64,000 nucleotides of DNA from Eubacterium sp. AM49-13BH (lineage in GTDB: Bacteria > Bacillota > Clostridia > Lachnospirales > Lachnospiraceae). The DNA lies in contig NZ_QSEK01000003.1 of NCBI RefSeq assembly GCF_003464165.1, positions 54,155-118,154 of the forward strand. Reading direction: 5' to 3'. The notes beneath the pieces were generated by a model that saw only the letters and a program-made list of their open reading frames with translations, did not search any database and was not told where the DNA came from. Of this stretch, positions 22,272 through 30,695 are shown in pieces. The position numbers were made by a program, and so were the translations under genes. Position 1 is the first letter of the stretch. Each line of letters begins with the position of its first letter.

Positions 22272-22729
22272 CTACAATTCTTCCTTAAGGCATTCAAGCA
22301 GCCCTTTGCATCCTGCCAGAACGTCCCTGTAGGTTGCCTCAAAATCTCCCGTATACCATGGGTCTGCCACATCAAGCCCACTTCCCGCAAAAGTAAGCAG
22401 CTTATATATCTTCTCATCTGGATCTCCGCCCGATATCCTCTGCATATTGCGGATATTCTCCGTGTCCATTCCAATAAGGTAATCATATTCCTCATAATCA
22501 TTCAGAGTCATCTGCACTGCCCTGTGAGGAATCACCGGAATTCCTTCTTTCTTTAACTTGGCAACAGTGCATGATGCACCCCATTACCAATCTCCTCGCG
22601 GCTTGTCGCCGCCGAATTAATATAGAACTTATCAGCAAGTCCTTCTTTCTCAACTAAATAAGTCATAACGCTTTCTGCCATAGTGCTTCGGCAGATATTG
22701 CCGTGGCAGATGAAAAGTATTTTTATCAT
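22272..22729 (-). CDS. Low-molecular-weight protein tyrosine phosphatase, frameshifted
   Basis: A LMW-PTP family enzyme (Wzb/YwlE type) that dephosphorylates tyrosine or arginine residues. The start MIKILFICHGNICRSTMAES carries the catalytic P-loop CHGNICRS. The general-acid loop DPWYTGDF is near the C-terminus. The frame breaks near 22564, where H-H-G-T-V-A-K should be read but one G of GG is missing; the end (VIPHRAVQMTLNDYEEYDYLIGMD) lies in the next frame. The corrected length of 152 residues is normal. Its ATG overlaps the stop of the upstream membrane protein gene (ATGA), so the two are translationally coupled. Confidence 0.9.
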
Positions 22730-23172
22730 AATTTTATTTTTCCTTTTTTCCTTAACAATTTCACTATTCCTATAAACGATTCGATCAATACTACAGCCAC
22801 AAATGGTATTCCCGCAAGCGTCACGGCGAACATCATATATTCTATCCCATTCAGCAGATGTTCCCATCCTCCTGTAGCCTGCGACACTATCCACATTTGA
22901 TTGTTAACCAAAGCACCTATCAGAAATCCCAGTATCAGTCCACAGATCAGCCACGTCTCGCAGATTATGACGACATCTTTCAGCCGCACCATCTGATTGT
23001 CATATATCCATCTTCTGAATATAATATACAGAACCACACACATCATGGGGACCGCAAATACAACAATCAGATTGAAACTGTCGTTATATGTTTCTTCCAT
23101 ATAATCTGACATCGTCATAATGCCCCAACATATGATCTGTGCTATCAGACACAGTAATATTTTCTTCTTCAT
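22726..23172 (-). CDS. Small integral membrane protein, function unknown
   Basis: A 148-residue protein starting MKKKILLCLIAQIICWG. I chose this ATG because it follows AAGGGGGATT and the upstream in-frame residues look like unrelated remnant sequence. Four hydrophobic segments are visible (about residues 4-22, 35-57, 68-92 and 112-138), separated by short charged loops. I recognise no named domain. It is translationally coupled by ATGA overlap to a low-molecular-weight tyrosine phosphatase, but shared function is only a guess. Confidence 0.75.
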   Translation of the reverse strand: MKKKILLCLIAQIICWGIMTMSDYMEETYNDSFNLIVVFAVPMMCVVLYIIFRRWIYDNQMVRLKDVVIICETWLICGLILGFLIGALVNNQMWIVSQATGGWEHLLNGIEYMMFAVTLAGIPFVAVVLIESFIGIVKLLRKKGKIKL

Positions 23173-23189
23173 AATCCCCCTTAGTGAAC

Positions 23190-23440
23190 ATTTCTTATAC
23201 ATTATCGTATACACTCCTGTTCCAGTTTGATCTTTTGTGCCAGCATGTACCGTGCCACTTCCTGTTCTTCCTCGGAAAACCGGCTTTCCCTGCTCTATCC
23301 TATCTCTTATATACAGAATAAAACTGTGGGTGTCTTTGCTCAACACCCGGGATTTTAGCTCCGCAAGAATTTCTCTTGGCAGTCTTTCACCATGGAATGA
23401 AAATGTAAAACAAATCTGTCAAAACAACTCATAGTAAATA
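23190..23440 (-). pseudogene. Degenerate coding remnant at the island edge
   Basis: Minus-strand translation gives patches such as RLPREILAELKSRVLS and DRIEQGKPVFSEEEQ, which continue as VARYMLAQKIKLEQE only after a frame change. No start codon is visible. It looks like the tail of a small accessory or mobile-element protein. I do not recognise the family. Confidence 0.35.
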
Positions 23441-23459
23441 TTCGATAAAAATGCAATGT

Positions 23460-24350
23460 TTAATATGAAATTCTAAAATAATCCAAATACGTCTTATACT
23501 TATCCTGTGCGGTCAGACAGGTATCTGTCATATAACCTTTTTCATTGTTCCATTCTTTCAATCCACGATAATAGAACATCTTCAGATTATCCTCGATGAT
23601 AAACGGAATGATATTATATTTCAGACATTCCTTGAACATAATTAATCTGCCCACACGACCGTTGCCGTCCTGGAATGGATGGATGCGTTCAAACTTCACA
23701 TGGAAATCCAGAATATCCTCAAAAGTCCTTTCTTCTTTTCCGTTGTACTCTGTCAGCAAAGCTTTCATTTTATCGGCAACTTCTTCCGGAAGTGCTGTAT
23801 CCATACCACCGACTTCATTCGGTATCTTTTTATAGTCGCCTACGGCAAACCAATCTTTTCTGGAATCACTGGTACCACTCTTCAAGACCAGATGAAGTTC
23901 TTTCATAAACTTCTCTGTCAGAGCTTTCTTTGCATTATCAATAATCATATCTATACAGCGGAAGTGATTTGCTGTTTCAATCACATCATCCACATTCAGC
24001 ACATCTTTTTCTACACCGATGGTGTTGGTTTCAAAGATATATCTGGTCTGATCGTGGGTCAGGCGGCTGCCTTCAATATGATTGGAGTTATATGTTAACT
24101 CAATCTGTGTCTTATGATAAATACCACCGGAATACTTACTTGCCTTCTGCTCCTGCAGAATATCTAGCAATGTAATTGGCTGCTCTTTCTTTTTATTGGA
24201 ACGCTCTGGCTTTTCTACATTTTCGGGAATGTTCCAAGTCTTGCCGGTAAGAAACGCACCGTTTACTCGTCCCTGCGCACAGTAATTTCTGACACTACGT
24301 TCCGACACATCCCATTTTTTCGCTATTTCAGTAACTGAAAGGTATCGCAT
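23460..24350 (-). CDS. Fic family protein with N-terminal helix-turn-helix
   Basis: A 296-residue predicted nucleotidyl(AMP)-transferase. Residues 1-45 resemble a MerR/excisionase-like DNA-binding module (MRYLSVTEIAKKWDVSERSV). The Fic core has the complete catalytic motif HPFQDGNGRVGR (224-235). An upstream inhibitory helix carries S-N-H-I-E-G (89-94), matching the (S/T)xxxE(G/N) alpha-inh signature, so activity is probably self-restrained by the glutamate. No separate FicA-like antitoxin is seen. It marks the start of the accessory island. The target is unknown. Confidence 0.88.
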   Translation of the reverse strand: MRYLSVTEIAKKWDVSERSVRNYCAQGRVNGAFLTGKTWNIPENVEKPERSNKKKEQPITLLDILQEQKASKYSGGIYHKTQIELTYNSNHIEGSRLTHDQTRYIFETNTIGVEKDVLNVDDVIETANHFRCIDMIIDNAKKALTEKFMKELHLVLKSGTSDSRKDWFAVGDYKKIPNEVGGMDTALPEEVADKMKALLTEYNGKEERTFEDILDFHVKFERIHPFQDGNGRVGRLIMFKECLKYNIIPFIIEDNLKMFYYRGLKEWNNEKGYMTDTCLTAQDKYKTYLDYFRISY

Positions 24351-24452
24351 CTGCTCTCCTCCGTTATAAATCAGATCTAAATTTATACTTTACTATGATA
24401 TAGTTTACTACATTATCGGCAAAATATCAAATATCCATAAGTAATATTTCCT

Positions 24453-24580
24453 TTATTTTGCCGGTTCCGGATTCTTTTCCAGCAATCCAGCCATTATGAC
24501 TTCCACTCTTTTCTCTGCAATTTCTTGCACTTTATACAAATGTGGAAACAACTGCTCCGTCAGCACCAGATCATCAAACA
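24453..24580 (-). pseudogene. Short coding remnant in a 427-bp intergenic stretch
   Basis: The minus strand reads LFDDLVLTEQLFPHLYKVQE with about 20 further residues before a TAA, but has no start codon. It resembles the C-terminal end of small transposon-borne proteins. Apart from this, the stretch between the Fic gene and higA is AT-rich and I see nothing else in it. Confidence 0.4.
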
Positions 24581-24777
24581 ATAAATGTTAATATCGGACT
24601 CCTTATTGAATATTTTTGACAATAATGTCAGTTATGTTCAAAGTCATCATATACCTGCAGCTTGCGTTTTTAAAATAAAAATGGCGTCCATGAAGTAATA
24701 TTATCCTAAGCGCCATTTACGAGTTTAATCCATTAAATTTATTATCCCTGAAAAAACCAATAAGTATGAATATATTA

Positions 24778-25065
24778 TTATATATTCCGCTTTGGCACAA
24801 ACTCAATCTTAAGAGCCATTCCCATGCCGTCCGCTAATCTTTTAAGCAAATTAACAGAAGGGTTCCGTGTTCCATTCTCAAGCTTGCTGATATCTGCCTG
24901 ATTAATACCAGTGCGTTCAGCCAATTCCTTCTGTGTCATGTTCTGAGAAGTACGAGCATCTACGATAGCCCTTATAACGTCCATCTCTGGCTGAATTGCA
25001 TCATATTCTTTTTTAAATTCTTCATCCTGTAATTGCTTAGAAAGCATATCATCAAATGTTCTCAT
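24778..25065 (-). CDS. higA: HigA-like antitoxin (XRE helix-turn-helix)
   Basis: A 95-residue protein with an HTH_3 domain at about residues 33-85 (TSQNMTQKELAERTGINQAD, then ISKLENGTRNPSVNLLKRLA). It starts inside the last codons of the toxin gene (14-bp overlap), the usual toxin-first HigBA arrangement. It most likely neutralises the toxin and represses the shared promoter, whose spacer is a 20-bp palindrome. Confidence 0.88.
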   Translation of the reverse strand: MRTFDDMLSKQLQDEEFKKEYDAIQPEMDVIRAIVDARTSQNMTQKELAERTGINQADISKLENGTRNPSVNLLKRLADGMGMALKIEFVPKRNI

Positions 25066-25417
25066 CCCTCATCACCCTTTCTATGAAATCCTTTCGTCTA
25101 TCCTTTGCAATGTGTATCTCTTCTTTTGGAGTTTTCTGTGTCTTTTTAATAAAACCATTCGTCAATATTATTTTCCCCTCATAATAGAAAAAATATAAGA
25201 CTCTGGTGATATCACTTCCAAATTTACAACGCAATTCAAATATTCCGTCATCCAAATGCTTACTATATGGTTCTTTAAGCATATTCCCCTTTTCTTGAAG
25301 AATTCCCAATAATCCAAATATCTTAGCTCGCATCTTAGGATTAACAGAATCCAGAAATTCTTCTACTGGAACCTCGCCATTTTTCTTTTCATATGCAATC
25401 AATTTAAATTCTGTCAT
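25052..25417 (-). CDS. higB: HigB/RelE-superfamily toxin (phage Gp49-like)
   Basis: A 121-residue protein of the Gp49-like (DUF891) branch of the RelE/ParE fold, predicted to be a ribosome-dependent mRNA endonuclease. Typical segments are FLDSVNPKMRAKIFGLLGIL, HLDDGIFELRCKFGSDITRV, LYFFYYEGKIILTNGFIKKT and the basic end KTPKEEIHIAKDRRKDF. It precedes and overlaps higA. An AGGAGAT box lies just before the ATG. The frame and key basic residues appear intact, so the module may be active. Confidence 0.87.
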   Translation of the reverse strand: MTEFKLIAYEKKNGEVPVEEFLDSVNPKMRAKIFGLLGILQEKGNMLKEPYSKHLDDGIFELRCKFGSDITRVLYFFYYEGKIILTNGFIKKTQKTPKEEIHIAKDRRKDFIERVMRDENI

Positions 25418-25434
25418 ATAATCTCCTCTGCAAT

Positions 25435-25463
25435 ATTATATGGCATATATGCCATATTGTCAA
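25435..25463 (-). promoter_or_regulatory. higBA promoter with a palindromic operator in the spacer
   Basis: On the minus strand TTGACA and TATAAT, both perfect consensus, are separated by 17 bp. A perfect 20-bp palindrome, ATATGGCATATATGCCATAT (25438-25457), fills the whole spacer and enters the -10 box. A HigA dimer bound there would block RNA polymerase. Binding is inferred from the arrangement. Confidence 0.9.
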
Positions 25464-25511
25464 TTATCCGTTTAATGTAATCATAACTAATCACTTTTCT
25501 AAATATATATC

Positions 25512-25570
25512 CAGTAAGCAAAAATACATCGTTAGAATACTATTCCTACTAATATTCTAACGATGTATTT
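25512..25570 (-). terminator. Terminator downstream of the XRE regulator gene
   Basis: A perfect 18-bp inverted repeat (AAATACATCGTTAGAATA and its complement, 25522-25539 and 25553-25570) with a 13-nt loop is followed on the minus strand by TTTTTGCTT. It separates this gene from higBA. Confidence 0.85.
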
Positions 25571-25600
25571 AATATTTGTCATTGAATTTGTAATTCAATC

Positions 25601-25921
25601 TTATGCAGCTTGATTATTTCTTAAAATCTTATAATACTCACTAATTCTTCTTATCTGTGCTTCATTGTATTGGTCAACATAATTACAATAAGCTGACTTT
25701 CTGTTGCCACATACAATGCAATCCATAGGCATCTTAAACAGTTCACTTAATGCATACAAATTATCAACTGTTGGCATACTAACCCCATCAAACCAACGAT
25801 ATACACTTTGCACACATCCAAGTTCAAGATATTGCTGAACATCTTTTGCCGTCAGTCCCTGACGATCCATAATTTTTCTTATATTAATTCCGGTTTCTCT
25901 TTTATCAATTATTGGAAACAT
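25601..25921 (-). CDS. Helix-turn-helix protein, XRE-like regulator
   Basis: A 106-residue protein. The start is taken at MFPIIDKRETGINIRKIM because a GGAGGGG box lies directly before it; a further ATG five codons upstream has no box. Residues 14-60 form an HTH (MDRQGLTAKDVQQYLELGCV, then QSVYRWFDGVSMPTVDNLYAL). A cysteine-containing tail (CIVCGNRKSAYCNYVDQY) follows. Similar small proteins are common beside mobile elements; the target is unknown. Confidence 0.75.
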   Translation of the reverse strand: MFPIIDKRETGINIRKIMDRQGLTAKDVQQYLELGCVQSVYRWFDGVSMPTVDNLYALSELFKMPMDCIVCGNRKSAYCNYVDQYNEAQIRRISEYYKILRNNQAA

Positions 25922-25965
25922 ATCCCCTCCATACATAATAATGTTACCTTTAATTTATTATTTCA

Positions 25966-26505
25966 TCACATCATCGCCAATCCCAGCCGATAAGCCTCAT
26001 CTAGCCCATCAGTGTTCCTGACATCACCTTTATCCTTAGCACCTCTGACCAGCACCATTCCCGCATCTTCAAGCTTAAAGAAATTAAGCACAAGTTGATA
26101 CTGTATCTTAATTGAATCAAACAATTCCGGCAAAACCGCTGCTCCAACAAGTATCAACGCCAGCTTCTTGACTTTGAAATCATTTCTCATAGGAGTATGT
26201 AACCTGTCGATAATTGCTTTAAGCTGCGCACTCACTCCATAAAAATACACTGGCGAGGCAACGACAATCACATCAGCACATTTTAACTTATCATAAACTG
26301 TCCGCATGTCGTCCTGCTGAAAACATTCATGCCCAGCCCTGTCAAAGCACGAATTACAGCCAATGCATGGGTTGACCTTATAATCCGCCACCGAAACAAC
26401 TTCTACATTATTATTCTTTTCCGCACCTTTAACAAATGCATCAACCAACAGGTCAGTATTGCCACCCTTACGCGGACTGCCTGACAAAACAATAATATTG
26501 CTCAT
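25966..26505 (-). CDS. NADPH-dependent FMN reductase / iron-sulfur flavoprotein-like
   Basis: A 179-residue flavodoxin-fold protein. It has the N-terminal FMN phosphate loop SGSPRKGGNTD (residues 8-18) and a compact cysteine cluster (CIGCNSCFDRAGHEC, about 48-62), as in iron-sulfur flavoproteins. Active-site text SPVYFYGVSAQLKAIIDR follows. The electron acceptor is unknown. It is a metabolic passenger in the island and is read in the same direction as its neighbours. Confidence 0.82.
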   Translation of the reverse strand: MSNIIVLSGSPRKGGNTDLLVDAFVKGAEKNNNVEVVSVADYKVNPCIGCNSCFDRAGHECFQQDDMRTVYDKLKCADVIVVASPVYFYGVSAQLKAIIDRLHTPMRNDFKVKKLALILVGAAVLPELFDSIKIQYQLVLNFFKLEDAGMVLVRGAKDKGDVRNTDGLDEAYRLGLAMM

Positions 26506-26528
26506 GAAAATCCTCCTTATGTAAATTC

Positions 26529-27575
26529 TTATACAGTAATTACATAATGTTCCTTCAATTCATTTAACATATTGTACTCAATACAGCCTTCATTCTGTAA
26601 TCGTCCAACAACAATTCCCGGAGCAATTTTATTCTCTTTTGCAAATCTTTTTACACTTGCAACCGAAAAATTCTGTTTTTCTTTAAACATTTTAAATGCC
26701 TCTAATGGAATCAATTCATCTCTTGACCATACATCTGCATCCTGTTCATCCTGTTCCGTTGTTCCACCATTTTTCCCCACATGCCCAAGAATAATGTGTC
26801 CAAGTTCATGGAACAGACTAAACCAGAATTTATCTGCATCCTTGCCTCTTGCTGTTAATCCAACAACAATCTTATTCCCATCTATAAATGTAGCGCCTTG
26901 TAAAAATGAACCTTTCAAATGTGGTAAAAATACCAATGCAACTCCATTTTCTGCAAGCAATGATTTAAGCTCAAAGCAAAAATCTTTTGGTTTTTTTAAA
27001 GTCATCTTTCTTATATCTGGCATAACACTTATAAGACCCTTAATATTAATTGGTTTCGTTTCTATGCCACGTGCCTGAATTTTAGCTTCCTGTGTCCATG
27101 CTAGCAAAGCCAAATCACTCTTATCTGTCACTGCAAGCCTTCTGCATGCAATTCTTGTAATCTGTGTATTCTCTAACAGAGATAAACTAACCACTTCAAA
27201 ATACTTTCTAAGATTAATAACTTTTTCCTTAGAATTCCTTGTTTGTGGTATCCAGCCCAACTTAGCCATCTCACTATATGGAAATTGTCTAGCCAAATTC
27301 TCATCCATAGCTTTTTCCGCTGCAATCTTTATAAGTTTTTCTCTATATATTGCCTCCAAATTGTTCCAAAACCTTGCTGGCACGCCAAGCACTATTTCCA
27401 ATCTAACAGCCACCTCAGGTGTCAACTGAACCTCTCCATTAATGAGTTTGCTGACATGTTTCTCTGACATATCAATTCTTACAGCAAACTCCTTCTGACT
27501 CATCCCCCTGTCGTTAAGCTGTTCTTTTATTGTCGCTCCTGGTGGCGTTGCAATTATACTGCGACTTCTCACCAT
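26529..27575 (-). CDS. XRE-family HTH plus ImmA/IrrE (M78) metallopeptidase
   Basis: A 348-residue two-domain regulator. The HigA/VapI-type HTH spans about residues 15-65 (MSQKEFAVRIDMSEKHVSKL). The M78 peptidase domain has HELGH (256-260) for zinc binding. In the ICEBs1 and PezAT paradigms such proteins cleave or sequester a partner repressor or toxin. A GGAGG box precedes the start. It lies 147 bp downstream of the truncated helicase 3' end, and no dedicated partner toxin is visible. Confidence 0.85.
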   Translation of the reverse strand: MVRSRSIIATPPGATIKEQLNDRGMSQKEFAVRIDMSEKHVSKLINGEVQLTPEVAVRLEIVLGVPARFWNNLEAIYREKLIKIAAEKAMDENLARQFPYSEMAKLGWIPQTRNSKEKVINLRKYFEVVSLSLLENTQITRIACRRLAVTDKSDLALLAWTQEAKIQARGIETKPINIKGLISVMPDIRKMTLKKPKDFCFELKSLLAENGVALVFLPHLKGSFLQGATFIDGNKIVVGLTARGKDADKFWFSLFHELGHIILGHVGKNGGTTEQDEQDADVWSRDELIPLEAFKMFKEKQNFSVASVKRFAKENKIAPGIVVGRLQNEGCIEYNMLNELKEHYVITV

Positions 27576-27722
27576 TTTGCTACCTCCTATTCATATTCCA
27601 ACTAATGATAATCCACTATTTCCATAGGTTCTATCGGCAGCTTTAGCATCCATACAAATATTCTTAATTTTCTTGTCTTTGTATGTTTTATAGTGTCTGA
27701 CACTTTATACTTATATTAACAA

Positions 27723-28421
27723 TTATTTAAGCAACGCCTTTATCTCATTCAAATCCACTTCATAAATTCTATATGCTGTCCAGCCCTTTTTCTTAAAGTC
27801 TGACAGAATATAATCTTCTGTATCCTGCTGACAAATCAATACATTTTTAGACGGCCAAGACATCAATATGCTATCCCCAAAATCAGACTTCTTCAGAACA
27901 GTACTCAGATACTCAGGTATAATTACCCCTAATTCAGCAATTTTATCAATAATCACATGATCGTTCTGATCAAAGAACATATCCAAATCATCCCACTTTT
28001 TATACTGATGTGTTGGATGTGATTTTTCTTTATCTATCGATTTTGTCATCTCTACAGTACCAACTTGTTCTATTACTTCATCTGATTTACAAAGAACATC
28101 TTTCCCTAAAAAATAATTTTCAATATAATCCCATCTTTCCTTATTCGTATTCAACTTAGTAAAGAATTCTATAAGAACTTTTACATCTCTATCATGTTTC
28201 TTTTTTGCTTTTGTAATGTAATCATTTGAATAATAAACATTACCAAGTGCAATATTTTTTACCTTCTGAGGGTCATTCAATCGAATAAATATTTCAGGTT
28301 CCTCACCACCAAGAATCTCATAAGATATATAATCAAAGATCGAAAGCAATTTAAGTGCTATATTTGAACACTCATCATTTGAAATACTCATGTAACTTGA
28401 ATAACTTGTTTCACTACTCAT
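27723..28421 (-). pseudogene. 3' fragment of the RecQ-like helicase gene, cut off by the transposon
   Basis: About 232 residues (SYMSISNDECSNIALKLLSI ... YRIYEVDLNEIKALLK) with no recognisable stand-alone domain. Its first codons (ATG AGT AGT) abut the transposon end. If the element is removed, they join in frame to the codons at the other end (...AAA ATA ACT + ATG AGT AGT). I therefore read it as the C-terminal part of the large helicase gene on the far side of the element, not as an independent gene. Confidence 0.8.
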
Positions 28422-28437
28422 ATGTTATCTTTAGTAG
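28422..28437 (+). repeat. Left terminal inverted repeat of the transposon
   Basis: ATGTTATCTTTAGTAG, an exact reverse complement of the sequence at the other end. The similarity stops at base 17. Confidence 0.9.
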
Positions 28438-28530
28438 AGGACTGTATTATAAGTTGTAAAGTGTTGATAAATAAGCATTTCTTACATTCTTTACACGAAA
28501 TACTGTCCACTACGTTCTCCTTTCTTTTAG

Positions 28531-28710
28531 TTATTCTTCATCCAACAACTCTTGACACGTCATCGAAATGAAAACACCTAACTTAATCAAATCGTTTAGA
28601 TGCTTTTCTGAAAGGTCAGCATCTTTCTTCATAAGTTTTGATATTTCCGCACTCAATTCGTCTGCCTGTTGTTGTATGTAATAAATCTTTTCTTTATGTT
28701 CGTCATTCAT
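28531..28710 (-). CDS. 59-residue transposon protein, unknown
   Basis: Begins MNDEHKEKIYYIQQQADELS and ends MTCQELLDEE. It is charged and helical, with no domain I recognise. It lies 10 bp after the tnpC-like gene, so it is probably co-transcribed and the last gene of the element. Confidence 0.6.
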   Translation of the reverse strand: MNDEHKEKIYYIQQQADELSAEISKLMKKDADLSEKHLNDLIKLGVFISMTCQELLDEE

Positions 28711-28720
28711 AAATGTACCT

Positions 28721-29143
28721 CTATGCCTGTTTTGCTAACTGTTTCTTTAGTCGTTCATTTTCTGCTTTGAGTTCTTCATAATCGACTAACTGTTCAATAA
28801 GTTTCTTTTTATCATTCTCTAACTTTTTGATTTGTTCCCGGAGAGCCGAAATCTTATCATCTTTAAGCTGCAACTTATCTTTTTTAACAGCAACCACATC
28901 ATCTAATGGACTTGCCTTTGAGATTGCTCTAAGGCTTAAAATACGCTCTTTAAGTTGTGGATTGTTATAAAGTGTTGCTCTCGATACTCCTGCCTCTTTA
29001 CAGACTGTTTCAAAGTTTATAGGCTTTCCTTTTCTTTTGAGTTTATCTATTGCCTTATTAACTTTATCAATGGTTGCCTTATTCTTAGCCTCTGCATGAG
29101 CCTTGATGCCTGCAATCTGGCTATCCGACACTTTCTTTGCCAT
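28721..29143 (-). CDS. tnpC: Transposase accessory protein, TnpC/DUF6262-like
   Basis: A 140-residue protein with a TetR-like or winged HTH segment at about residues 38-65 (INFETVCKEAGVSRATLYNN) and a C-terminal coiled coil (KLENDKKKLIEQLVDYEELK). In Tn554 the matching gene modulates the orientation and efficiency of transposition. It overlaps the preceding recombinase gene by 23 bp, as expected for a co-translated set. Confidence 0.82.
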   Translation of the reverse strand: MAKKVSDSQIAGIKAHAEAKNKATIDKVNKAIDKLKRKGKPINFETVCKEAGVSRATLYNNPQLKERILSLRAISKASPLDDVVAVKKDKLQLKDDKISALREQIKKLENDKKKLIEQLVDYEELKAENERLKKQLAKQA

Positions 29144-30695
29144 TTAACTGCACCTCCAGACTTTCTACTAATGGTTTCAGATACTTGTACTTAACAGCCT
29201 GCACTTGATAAGCTGGCTCTTGACCAAGTTCCTTTAATCTTGCCATTTCCTTTTCAAGTAAATCCAGTTCATCCTTTAGGATTGGATAGAACTGAACCTC
29301 TGTGATGTAGTTAGGGCAGTTATAGAAGAAACAGCCATCACCATCTGTACAGTTACCACGTCTAAAATCATACAGGCAAACTCCTGTAGGAAGTGGATTA
29401 AAACTCATTGTTTTAGCCAAATCTGTGATTACATCATCAATCTCATCCTCAGTTTTACCATGAAATAAGTCATCTAATTTACCTTTGATTTCTTTTGCTC
29501 TAAGCCCTGCAATCTTTGACTCTGGACTTAAAATCATATCAGAATAAATTTCTTTGACTTCTTCTTCCTGCAAGGTAAGATAGTGTGCTGTCATTTCAAT
29601 AGAAACATGTGAATACTGTTTCATAATCATTGCGATAGGCACTTTTCTTTTGACAAGTTCCCTTACAAAAGTTGCTCTGAACTGATGTGAAGTAAGTGGA
29701 TATAACTCACCTTTATTGCCTCGGATGTCCCATCGTTTGATAAAGGGCATTAGTTTTTGACCATTCCAATTATCCAATGAATAAACATTGATAGCATTTT
29801 TCTTTTTTGTTGACTTGCAAAGAAACAGTTCCTTTAATCCACTTTCTTTACGAAGTGGTTCTGTGAAGTCAGTCAACTCTTTAATAGCATTCTTCACAAG
29901 TTCATTGATGAATACCTTATGAATGATAGGCTCACCCTTTTCAGTCTTACCAAGAGTTACTTCCATGTAGTCATAACCATCGGAAGTTCGCTTAACACAG
30001 CCTTCCTGTATAGATAAAACCTCATTGATACGAAGTCCTGTCTGACTCTGAATGACAATATCTGCCTTTGTAAGTACATCCTTTTCATCGTGTACTGCGT
30101 GGTACAAAATCTTATCGAACACATCCTCTGGAATAGGCTTTGTCTTATTGGTTTTCATAGACTTTTTAGTATTCCAAAGCTGATTTGCTGTTTCTGCCTT
30201 CGGAAGATGAAATGTAGGTACATCCCAACCTTTTATCTGACCGATACGGATGATTTCTTCTACTACATGGCAAGAATTATTCCCTGTACCAACTGCCACC
30301 TTCTTGTCATTTTTCATCCACAGGTTGAAGTTTAGGTAATCCTCTAAAGTTACATCTGAGAAACTGTGAATACCATTTAAGGAGCAGTATTCGATAAACA
30401 TTGGAAGACTGCCATTGATATATTGTTCTACTGTCTGTGGCTTCGTTTTACCGAGTTTGTAGTAGGCGTACTGCTTAACAGTTTCCTTCATATCTGCATA
30501 AGCTATAAATTCAAATCTAATGTATTTTTTCGATTCCGCTGTTGATTTAGCAGTAATAAAAGGTCTTAAATCCCACACATCATCATTGTAGTTGGAATTG
30601 CCTATCATTATGCTGTTTAAATCTGTATCAGGCTCAATGACCTGTAACTGTAATGCCAAGTTAGTTGCCATTCTGTAATCCCTCCAATCTTTCAA
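29121..30695 (-). CDS. tnpB: Tyrosine recombinase, third of the trio (TnpB-like)
   Basis: A 524-residue integrase-family protein. The catalytic set is visible: Arg in QTGLRINEVLS, HQFRA for the H-x-x-R box, SHVSIEMTAHY for the histidine and nucleophilic tyrosine. A C-terminal cysteine cluster (CLYDFRRGNCTDGDGCFFYN) is probably a zinc site. Note SH where most family members have GH. It overlaps its upstream partner by 35 bp. Confidence 0.88.
   Translation of the reverse strand: MKDWRDYRMATNLALQLQVIEPDTDLNSIMIGNSNYNDDVWDLRPFITAKSTAESKKYIRFEFIAYADMKETVKQYAYYKLGKTKPQTVEQYINGSLPMFIEYCSLNGIHSFSDVTLEDYLNFNLWMKNDKKVAVGTGNNSCHVVEEIIRIGQIKGWDVPTFHLPKAETANQLWNTKKSMKTNKTKPIPEDVFDKILYHAVHDEKDVLTKADIVIQSQTGLRINEVLSIQEGCVKRTSDGYDYMEVTLGKTEKGEPIIHKVFINELVKNAIKELTDFTEPLRKESGLKELFLCKSTKKKNAINVYSLDNWNGQKLMPFIKRWDIRGNKGELYPLTSHQFRATFVRELVKRKVPIAMIMKQYSHVSIEMTAHYLTLQEEEVKEIYSDMILSPESKIAGLRAKEIKGKLDDLFHGKTEDEIDDVITDLAKTMSFNPLPTGVCLYDFRRGNCTDGDGCFFYNCPNYITEVQFYPILKDELDLLEKEMARLKELGQEPAYQVQAVKYKYLKPLVESLEVQLNGKESVG

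Noticed and set aside
25951..26505. The flavodoxin-fold gene as part of a defence system
   Set aside because: It looks like an ordinary NADPH/FMN reductase with a Cys cluster and has no overlap or coupling with neighbouring defence genes.
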